Assembly (NCBI GenBank): GCA_012295275.1
Contig: CM022678.1
Span: 5,491,059-5,503,558, forward strand
Length of the DNA: 12,500 bases
Direction: 5' to 3'
Source: Chrysomallon squamiferum
Taxonomy: Eukaryota; Mollusca; Gastropoda; Neomphalida; Peltospiridae
Below, in pieces: positions 1 to 9,107 of the stretch. Within the stretch, counting starts at the first letter, position 1. The number at the start of each line of letters is the position of its first letter. The notes under the pieces are model-generated. The model had not been told where the DNA came from. It searched no databases and saw only the letters and a list, made by a program, of their open reading frames with translations. Position numbers and translations under genes: made by a program.

Positions 1-340
1 AACATTGTCAGAGTCAAACATTGTCAGAGATCTCATGCCTATCACTTTGTCAAACATTGTCAGAGATCTCACGCCCGTCACTCTGTCAAACACTGTCAAA
101 TATTGTGATCTCACGCCTCACTCATTGTCAGGATTTCACTAGATATTTGTTGTTCACTTGTCAGTCATTGTCAGAGATCTAACGCCTGTCACTCTGTCAG
201 TCATTGTCAGAGATCTCACGCCGGTCACTCTGTCACATCATGTCAGAGATCTCACGCCTACGCATACACAAATATTGTCACAAATGCCGCACCATTCTAA
301 TTTTTATTCAGAGATCTCACGCCTTATATTTTCTTCTTCT
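1..340. repeat. Minisatellite, about 36-bp unit, degenerate copies
   Basis: The core CATTGTCAGAGATCTCACGC, followed by CYGTCACTCTGTCA, recurs from base 1 to about 335. The clearest phased copies, 36 bp apart, are at about 163-260. Earlier copies are interrupted by shorter units and indels. Because 36 is divisible by 3, one frame reads a repeated VIVRDLTPVTLS peptide; I regard this as a by-product. The array may begin left of the window. Confidence 0.85.
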
Positions 341-373
341 AGATAATTGTCAGATTATTATTTTTGTCAAACA

Positions 374-600
374 CTTATTATTATTTATTTATTTATTTAT
401 TTTATTTATTTATTTTTCTATTATTATTTTATTTTTATTTTATTTTATTATTTATTTATTTATTTATTTATTCATTTTTTTGTTAATATTATTATATATT
501 TTTTCTTTCTTTCTTTCTTTCTTTCTTCTTTTCTTCTTTTGGTTTCCTCCTTTTCTTCTTCTTCATCATCATATTATTATTATTATTTTCTGGGTGTATC
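374..600. repeat. TTTA-rich, TTTC and TTA microsatellite block
   Basis: Imperfect (TTTA)n and (TTA)n run from about 374 to 480, then (TTTC)n at about 502-526, TTCTTC repeats and (ATT)n at about 573-587. No gene is seen here. Confidence 0.9.
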
Positions 601-604
601 GTTG

Positions 605-935
605 TTTACTGCAATAACATGGGCGTGTCTTTAATTACTGCATTAATATGGGTGTGTCGCACACAAACATAAAAGCCACTTTAGCGTGTTCACAGAAGCG
701 TATAAAAATTTGTTCTCTGCAGCATTTTTTGATAATAATTCTCAACTTCATTCTCAGCACGTTTTTATTCATGAATTGTAACGAAGAAATGCACCACGCA
801 GATGTTTGTGTAATGAACACATCGATGTGTCGAGCCTCTCGTGAATTTAAAAGTGAATGAATCAAGAACTGCAGACACATCAGTCTCACTGTCAGTGCAA
901 AACTTTATAATGCCCGTATGAGGCCACGAGAGGGT
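605..935. other. Unique-looking island of unknown nature between repeat blocks
   Basis: It starts with two imperfect copies of a roughly 28-bp unit (TTTACTGCAATAACATGGGC then GTGTC, and TTAATTACTGCATTAATATG then GGTGTGTC) at about 603-657. Mixed-composition sequence follows to about 935. Frames of 70-84 codons exist on both strands over the same bases, with no splice or family support. It could be a remnant of a dispersed element or an exon of the leftward gene. Confidence 0.4.
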
Positions 936-943
936 ACACACAT

Positions 944-990
944 TTTATTATTATTATTATTAGTAGTAGTAGTAGTAGTAGTAGTAGTAA

Positions 991-1048
<58 letters not shown>

Positions 1049-1304
1049 TAGTTTTCATTATTACTTTATTTTATTTTATTTATTTTTAATTTTTTATTAT
1101 TATTTTTTTTTTATTATTACTTTATTTTATTTTATTTTACTTTATTTATTTTTTGTTTTTATTATTTTATTTTATATTTTTTTAATTATTATTTTTTTAA
1201 ATTTTTTTTTTATTATTACTTTTATTATTTTATTATTTTATTTATTTATTTATTTATTTATTTATTATTTTACTTTACTTTTTTTTTTTCTTTTTTTTTT
1301 TTTA
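944..1304. repeat. Compound (TTA)n-(TAG)n-(ATT)n array followed by T/TTTA-rich tract
   Basis: (TTA)n at 946-960, (TAG)n at about 961-988, (ATT)n at about 991-1048, then T-rich imperfect TTTA sequence to 1304 including long T runs. The frame through it codes only Leu/Ile/Val/Phe and is not a gene. Confidence 0.92.
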
Positions 1305-1333
1305 CCCGAGACTGTGAATCTCCCATTATTCAG

Positions 1334-1480
1334 CCCGGAACTGTTGAGGTCATTTAAGCACACACCACAGTTGACAGTCGTGTACAAAAACAACTGGGAC
1401 GAGCTAAAAATATTCCCAGCTACAAAACCTGAAGATGTTTTCGCTACACCTCAGTGGTTTGTTTTGTATATCGAATAATG
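1334..1480 (+). CDS. Possible terminal coding exon of an unidentified plus-strand gene
   Basis: A GC-balanced island between low-complexity tracts. A good acceptor (CTCCCATTATTCAG, ending 1333) would open a frame in which one base completes a codon. It then reads PELLRSFKHTPQLTVVYKNN, WDELKIFPATKPEDVFATP, QWFVLYIE and stops at TAA 1479. The residue composition looks like ordinary folded protein, unlike the poly-Leu/Ile/Phe frames around it. Possible poly(A) signals on + follow at about 1861 (AAATAAAAC) and 1907 (CAATAAAAT). I do not recognise the protein. If real, the gene converges on UBR5 and its upstream exons lie left of the window or behind the repeats. It could also be a chance 47-codon frame. 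Confidence 0.35.
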
Positions 1481-1599
1481 AAAACATCTCACCGCCTTTT
1501 CAAAAACCCAGTTTTCTTTTTATTTCTTTTTTATACATTTTCATTTTGAATATAGTATCCCGAAGGATGATGCTGTTTACATTTGTTTTTATAAAGGAT

Positions 1600-1634
1600 T
1601 TTTATTTTATTTATTTATTTATTATTATTATTAT

Positions 1635-1668
<34 letters not shown>

Positions 1669-1690
1669 TGGTTGTAGTAGTAGCAATAGC
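1600..1690. repeat. (TTTA)n-(TTA)n-(TAG)n compound microsatellite
   Basis: TTTA repeats at about 1600-1620 pass into TTA and then about eleven TAG units to about 1669, with degenerate TAG/CAG remnants after. It has the same TTA-to-TAG transition as the block at 944-1048. Confidence 0.9.
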
Positions 1691-2570
1691 AGTAGTTCAC
1701 TTAAAATGAATTCGGTATCTTTTCTATGAATCGACACATAGTGAATGTTACTAGTTGTTATTTATTCGTTTCGGAAAAGTTCACTACTTATTATTATACT
1801 ACATTTTATTATATCCTAATTATTAACATCGTTAATAATACTTCATTATTGTAGAACAAAAATAAAACAACGCTTCAATATACTCAATATTTTATTTTAA
1901 TACATTCAATAAAATATTCTAACATTTCTGACATTTTTTCTTCTTTTCTTTCATATATTTTTTTTTTTTTTTTAATTCTCTTTTGTACCATTTCACATAA
2001 ACAGAATTCCACATCTGATAGTGTGAGTCTTGTATATGTGTAAACAGAGTTTCTTATCCTGTTGAACTTTTATTTAAATAATAATAATAACTACGGGTAA
2101 ATTCCATCATGGGAAGGGAGGTAATTTAAAACAAATGCAAATGGCAGGTAATATTAATGAAATGATTTTTCTTTATTAATAATAATATTAATAATAATGA
2201 TAATAATAAATACATAAATAATATAAAGCATCTAGCAATGAGATATAAGCTGGGCTGGATATTCGTTTATAAAAAGGTTCTCAATTTAATAATAATAATA
2301 ATAATAAATTCAAAAATCCTTTTTAGTTTTAATTCTGATCTGAAGTGCTTCTGGTCCAAATGAAAATTATAACCATCCATATTTATATTTACTTATTTAC
2401 GTTTCTTTATTTATTTGTTTATTTGGTTGTTTGTTTGTTTGTTTGTTGTTTGTTCATTTACTTAAAAGTTAGTTACAAGTTTATAATTCACTAATTCAAA
2501 GATAACGAAAAAATATGACATTAAAATGATCAAGTTTTACATCTGACAGAACCAACTGCAGAATTTTATA
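1690..2570. other. AT-rich intergenic sequence, no gene seen
   Basis: Mostly A+T with short (AAT)n tracts at about 2079-2090, 2178-2210 and 2288-2308, and TTTA/TTTG runs at 2385-2460. No frame shows family features or good splice signals. The first part may be the 3' UTR of the possible plus-strand gene ending at 1480. Confidence 0.6.
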
Positions 2571-2571
2571 A

Positions 2572-2602
<31 letters not shown>

Positions 2603-2842
2603 AAATATCCCAAAACAAGCAGATTTCTGCAGACTCAAGTGAAATGCACTTAGTATTGTTTCTGTCTGTATAAATGTCGAGGTTCATTTATTCAAATATA
2701 CAGTCATTAAAAAACCCCACTCATCTTCAATATCAAGAAGCTAGCTTACATTTATCAAATTTGAGAATAGAAACTAACATTAAAATTATGTGAAAACATG
2801 TTTATATAAAGTCTTAAATTTGACACATAATAATGATAGGTG

Positions 2843-2869
<27 letters not shown>
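2572..2869. repeat. Two short (AAT)n microsatellites in AT-rich DNA
   Basis: Uninterrupted AAT units at 2572-2597 and TAA units at 2843-2869. The interval between is AT-rich with nothing recognised. Confidence 0.85.
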
Positions 2870-2876
<7 letters not shown>

Positions 2877-3589
2877 TCAAATCATTGAATAGAAAAGCCT
2901 CTAATTTACATTTATCTGTTTTTCAACACAAAAGAAACATCTCAAAACATTTGTAACCATAGCAACCAATCAGAAATTACTTAGTGCATTTATCTTTGGT
3001 CGTTTCTTGTGGTGATTTAAAAAGGAGTACTTGTTTAAAAAAGAAAAGAAATGAGAAACATATAAAAAAAAAAAAATAATAAAAAAAAAAATATAGAAAA
3101 AGAATATTCAAAACTATTCAAAGCTTTATATGTCTGTTACATCAAACATTTTAAAGCCAAATTGACGAACTTTAAAACATTTCAATTTACAATCAATCAT
3201 CACATTTATTCAACATTTTCAGTTTTTTTTTCTTTTCAAAATTAATTTACAAAGTTTTCACAACAAAACACTAAAGCCAAAATCCTCAATCATAAACAAA
3301 AACTGATAAAAAGAAAAGAACCGTTCCACACAGTCTGTCTGTATTGTTTTTTCTGTCTTCTCTCGTCACTTTTCAATCTTTAATTCTTGTCATTTTTTTT
3401 ATTGTTTCAAACCTTTTTATTTCTTCTTTTTCATCTAATCATTTCACAATCTTATTTCTCCTCTCTTTATCATTTTTATTTTCTTCTACTTTTCTTTTCT
3501 TTTCTCTGTCACTTCCAACAATCTTTACTTCTTATTTTCTTTCTTATATAGTTGTTTTCATTCGACAAAATGCTAACCGAGTTCCGTCA
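2680..3589 (-). other. Probable UBR5 3' UTR and downstream sequence; end not determinable
   Basis: After the stop, the minus strand continues without any further UBR5-like coding. Candidate polyadenylation signals (AATAAA on the minus strand, TTTATT on +) are at 3475-3480, 3416-3421, 3205-3210 and near 2685. In DNA this AT-rich the hexamer is expected often, so the true cleavage site cannot be chosen. The stretch has few long microsatellites until 2869, unlike the introns. Confidence 0.45.
2953..2973. promoter_or_regulatory. Candidate X-box (RFX) plus CCAAT (NF-Y) composite site
   Basis: GTAACC-AT-AGCAAC fits the RFX X-box consensus GTNRCC-N(0-3)-RGYAAC exactly. It overlaps AACCAATCAG, a good NF-Y CCAAT site. 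Both are unusual in this AT-rich, low-complexity stretch. No adjacent promoter is recognised, so a chance match remains possible. Confidence 0.3.
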
Positions 3590-3802
3590 TTAAACAAACC
3601 CGAAGGCTTTAGTTTTTATCGCCAACAACAGCTTGGAGCGCAGGATACACTTGGTCGAGTACAGGGGGATGTACAGGCGAGATATGCAGGTGTTTGCCGT
3701 GGGTAAGTGTTCGTCGTCCGAGGGTCGTATTGTAATACTGGGCATGGGCTGGAAACCTTCCTCGCTGGCAGGTAGGGCTGGGCTGGAAGTCCAGAAATAC
3801 AC
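3590..3802 (-). CDS. UBR5: UBR5 last coding exon (K): HECT C-lobe with catalytic Cys, stop at 3592-3590; residues 568-637
   Basis: The acceptor CCTATCCTCCTCAG is the cleanest polypyrimidine acceptor in the window. The exon reads [51 protein letters not shown], and [14 protein letters not shown] before TAA. The catalytic cysteine is in TANTCISRL, encoded by TGC at 3688-3686. It is followed by 31 residues, as in vertebrate UBR5. The C-terminus FGFV keeps the Phe at position -4 that HECT ligases need for activity. The intact catalytic site and end argue for a functional gene, not a pseudogene. Confidence 0.97.
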   Translation of the reverse strand: MYFWTSSPALPASEEGFQPMPSITIRPSDDEHLPTANTCISRLYIPLYSTKCILRSKLLLAIKTKAFGFV

Positions 3803-4188
3803 CTGAGGAGGATAGGAAGAAAAAAAAAAAAAAAAATATAACCTGGGAAATCATTTTATTCTAAAAAAAAAAAAAAAAAAAAAGTAATCATAAAGAAAAT
3901 GAGGAAAAAAAAAAATCCACTGCCTAACAAATATGTGTGTATGTGTGTGTGTGTGTTTATAGAAATAAACAAAAATAACTAGAGGAAAATGCAGTAATCC
4001 CTTACACACACATATACATACACACTTTGATTCAGACACACACACATACACTTTGATTCAGACACACACACACACATTCAAATACCAGACAGAAAAACAA
4101 ATGCATGCATTCATTCACGTATCAGTTTTACAAAAGGCATACATATACACTTTTCATTCCTACAAACATGTTTATGTTAATAATAATA

Positions 4189-4237
<49 letters not shown>

Positions 4238-6512
4238 TAATAACAATAATAATAACAATAATAATAATGATAATTATCGAAACAAAAATAACATTAATAG
4301 TAATAGTAACTCAATATTTATACAAAATAAAATGCTGCTGGTGCCAGTTATGACATTCAGAGGAATACAAAAATGTGTTTAATTCTGCTTCACTGAATGT
4401 TAAAGTAAAGAGAAAGATTTTTTTTTTACCAGATCTTGTCGTTCCTGATTGTTCATCTTTTCTACAACAGACCAGAACCAGCGTTTGAACCTCTGAACTC
4501 TGTCACTGTTTTCTCCTGTTTGAAATAAAATAAAACATGTATTTAAAATTCATTATATTTAGAATGAATGAAAAAATAAAACATTTCATTTTCTCTCTCT
4601 GAAATAAAATAAAACATTTCTTTTTAAAATTCATTATATTTAGAATGAATGAATGAATAATTAAATAAATAAACTGATGAATAAGTGAGCAAATAAAGAA
4701 ATAACTTAATACAAATAAATAAGTAAAGGTGAATATATAAATCAAAAAGTAAGTGAACAAGTTCATAACTAACTAAAGAAATGAATAAATTCAAACAAAT
4801 AAAATAAAAAATACATATAAAAAGTTAAATAAATAAGCAAATAACTTCAGTAACTAAACACATAATTAAATAAATAATTAAAAGAATTAATAATAAATAT
4901 AAATACACAAATAATTAAACAAAACATACATAAATAAATAAATAAAGCAAATAAATTTAAAAGCAAAAGTAAACTGAATTTCATTTAATACTTTCTGAAA
5001 TGATCATTAATGAGAGAGAAAGAGAAAGACACAAACAGTACTTCAATTCATTCTGAAACTTTGCAATAAAATCATACACACAGATATCATTTAAAGAAAA
5101 ATGATTTTAATAATGTTTTTGTGAAAACTACACTAACCTCTCATCTATCAGTTAAAGAAAAAGATTTTAATTATAATGTTTTTGTGAAAACTATACTAAC
5201 CACTCATCTATCAGTTAAAGAAAAAAGATTTTAATTATAATGTTTTTGTGAAAACAACACTAACCACTCTCATCATTAAACGACGTGTAACTGATCAGTG
5301 TCTGTACATCTATGTCTCCCACTCCATTCAGCAGCAGACGGATATCTTCTGCTGTAAGACCGTCCAGCAAATTCTGAGGCACCACATCAAAAACTCCCAA
5401 TTTTATATTCTACAAAAAAATGATCAGCATTATTTTATATTTTTTTTTACTCTAAATTATATTTTATATAGCAAATAACTATTTTCTCTGATATATATGT
5501 ATGTAAAGCATTTACTGTAATCTTCCAAATTAACATGCAATAAACTATACACACAAAGATTAAAAAACAAAAATATATGTTTATCAGGGAATATCCCTTC
5601 TCCAATCATTATATCTTTTAAAGAGCCTTCATATTAAAAACAAATATTTAATTATAAACATTTTATTCAGACAGCTAACACAATAAATGTGATAACAGAT
5701 TTTTTTTTTTAGAAAAAAAAAAGAACAAAGCATGAAGTAAAATAGTCATCTTTTCAGAGAAAATGATAAAAAAAACTTATTGATAAAACACCTCAGCAAA
5801 ATATTCTTAAAATTTCACCACCCGGTGTCCTAAAAATTATCCTCAAAACCCCCCCCTGCCACACCCAAAATATCCCTGTATATTCAGCCCCTGACCCCCT
5901 CCAGACACTACTAACCTTAAGAGCTTTCTCTGCTGCTTTCACCATTCTGTACTCAGCGTACTTTCTCACGTAGTCGTGAACGTTTGAAGCGTTCACTGCA
6001 ATCTCAGCACCTCGTGTTACAAGTTCCATCTGCTCTCCTCCCTGAAGTAAAATAAGTACATAAATAAATAAACAAACAAGTAAATAAGTAAATAAATACA
6101 TAAATAAATAAACAAATAAGTAAATAAATAAATAATTAAACAAACAAATAAGTTAAATAAATAAACAAATAGTAAATAAATAAATAAATAAATTAAGTAA
6201 ATAAATAAATAAGTTAAGGAAATAAATAAATAAATAAGTAAATAAATAAATATATAAATTAAATAAATAAATAAGTAAACAAGTAAATAAATAAATAAGT
6301 AAATAATAAATAAGAAAATAGTAATTAAACAATAAGTTAAGTAAATAAGTATATAAATAAATAAGTAAATAATAAATAAATAAGTAAATAAATAAACACA
6401 TATAAAAAAAAAAAAAAAAAAACAAGTTATAAATAAATTGATAAATAAATACAAAATAAATAAAGAAAAAAAATAAAGAAATAATATATTATTAAATTAC
6501 ATAAATAAATAA

Positions 6513-6577
<65 letters not shown>

Positions 6578-9071
6578 GACAACAGTAAGAATGTTATCTG
6601 TCTATACACTGATATGAAGAAAGAGGTAACAGTAAATCTGTCTATACCTTTCACACACACACCCACCGACACCCATCCACACCCAACCACACCCATCCCT
6701 CCACACCCACAAATGTACCTCTTCAGCACACAGCTCAACACAGAAGTTGAGGTCGAGGGCTGCAAACATCAGCGACTGTGATGCGTCCTTAGTTTCAGCA
6801 TCTTCCACCAGGGTGCGCAGGCTCTCGTACATGACCGGGTCAAAGAAGGCGAGGTCACACCAGCCAATCTTGCGACCAAGAATGTACTTGAGTACGTGAC
6901 GGTTCAGAAACAGAGGACAGATCTCATTCTGTAGCAGACACAGTCCAATAATTCTGTAATAGTAGTAATAGTAACAATAGTAATAATAGTAGTAATAATA
7001 GTAATAGTAGTAGTAGTAGTAGTAGTAATAATAATAATAATAGTAATAATGATGATGATGATAGTAGTAATAATAGTAATAACAACAACAGTAATAACCA
7101 TAGTAATAATGATGATTATAATACTAATAGAAATAGCAATGGTAATAATGGTAATAATAGAAATAATGATGATAATGATAAAAATAACAGTAATAACAAC
7201 AATAGTGATGCACTAATATTAACAGTAATCATGACAATGAAGATGATAATAATAATAATAACAAGTTTAACAAATATAATTATTATAAAATAGTGATATA
7301 AATAATAATATAATATAATATTAATAATAATATACTAATTATAACAATGTTGATTCAAGTAAAAAAAATTACAATAATAATACTACTACTAATAATAATA
7401 AAAAAAATAATCATAAACACTGAAAAACATTTGACATAACATTTATTATTCTTCATATTCACAAAAAACACACATTCTCTCTTTTTCTAGTATTACCAAC
7501 AACATTTACACCAACAACACACTGCTATGGAACACAAACCAAACCATCACTCACACAAACGTTGCAGCAGAAAAAAAGCTGCATTTTCATACTGACATGC
7601 TACTCAAATCAATTTCGCTGAACATGCAAATTATTTTCTTATATTTATGATTTTAACCGTGTCTCTGACTCAAAACCAATGACCCACGACAAAAAAAAAA
7701 AAAAAAAAACCGTTCACTGTCTCACCTGCCGACGTTTCTGAACGCGTTCAGTCTTTCGGGCGAGGCTTTTCCTATGCGGGGTGAGTAGTAGCCTCGCTTC
7801 CCTGGCTGCCAGAACAGCGCAGCGTTGTCCTCGATCTCCTCCTCTTCGTCCACGTCGCTGCGACGGTCGGAGGTGTTCAGCTTTTTGTTCTTGTCCGACG
7901 ACAGGTTGAAAATGTCAATGTCGAGCAGGGCTTCAGCACTCAGCTCTCGTTCCCTGCTTTCAACAGATTTTAATTTTTTTAAATTAATTTTTATAATTTT
8001 TACAGGTGTAACAGAATGGATGTTCGTGAAGGCAGAAAAGATGGAGATGTTGCAATAATACATTTTTTTATTCCCCCTAATTTTAACAGACTAACCACAA
8101 TGTAACTTAAACCTATTACAGAATGATTATTCATGAAGACAGAAAAGAAAAAAATGTTGCACATAATACATTTTTTACTCCCCCTAATTTTAAGACTAAC
8201 CACAATGTAAATTATACATATTACAGAATGAATATTCACGAAGGAAGAAAAGATGGAGATTGTTGCATATAATAATACATTTTTTTATTCCCCCTAATTT
8301 TAACAGACTAACCTCAATGTAACTTATACATATTACAGAATGAATATTCATGAAGAAAAGAGAGAGATGTTGTATATTATAGTACAGGATAGTTTCTGCT
8401 CCCTGAATGTAATGGATTGATCTGATAAATTAATGTTTAATGTTGAATAAATTAACATTCATTAAGGAAGAAAGGAAAGAAATGTTTTATATAACACATA
8501 CGTTAAATTTGTATTCTCTGACTGTAATATTAATTTGATTCACAAACATCTGATATTATAGAACAATATATTAATGAATATTCATGAAGGAAGAAATGTC
8601 AGATATCTATAATATATATTAATGAACATTCATGTAAGAAGACAGGAGGACAAATGTTTTATATAATGTAGGACTCGGCAAATTTTTCATTTCCTGATTG
8701 TAACAGATTAATCTGACTAACAACAATGTAACAGATGTTACAGAGCAATAAACTGACCAATATTCATGATTTTTATAAAATACACTCCATTTTCTATTTC
8801 CTGACTGTAAGAGATTAATCTGACTATCGACAATGTTACTTGTACATTTAACAGTGCAATAAATTAATGAATATCCATGGATAGAAAAAAAAAAAGAAAG
8901 AAAGAAATGTTTTATATAATGCAAGGACATAGGAAATTTTTCGTTTACTGATTTTTAGCAGATTAATTTAACAATGAAACGTATATATATATATATTACA
9001 GGAGCAATATATTAATGAAGATCCATCAAAGCAGCCATCCATTCATCCATCTGTCCATACTTAATTATATA

Positions 9072-9107
<36 letters not shown>

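Noticed and set aside
1-340. CRISPR array or direct-repeat immunity locus
   Set aside because: The repeats are contiguous and degenerate with no unique spacers, and the window is clearly from an animal genome.
635-889. 84-codon minus-strand and 70-codon plus-strand frames over the same island
   Set aside because: Mutually overlapping, no recognised motif, no splice support, and an ATG density expected by chance in this composition.
918-1304. Long plus-strand open frame of poly-Leu, Val, Ile and Phe
   Set aside because: It is the translation of TTA, TAG-derived and TTTA repeats. Only the part after 1333 has protein-like composition.
3344-3706. Plus-strand frame of 120 codons
   Set aside because: It crosses the UBR5 stop and lies antisense to the catalytic exon. 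The first half is T-rich UTR complement.
5793-5915. Continuation of the exon H frame past LK
   Set aside because: GTTAGT donor at 5915, and exon I resumes the UBR5 sequence with exact spacing.
6017-6454. Minus-strand frame resembling a many-pass membrane protein rich in Leu/Ile/Tyr/Phe
   Set aside because: It is the direct translation of the TAAA tetranucleotide array in intron G-H. Its end overlaps exon H in a different frame from UBR5.
8000-9015. Transposable element such as a SINE or MITE cluster
   Set aside because: No terminal inverted repeats, target-site duplications, A-tail or Pol III boxes were seen. The units are head to tail, so a tandem array fits better, though a genome search is decisive.
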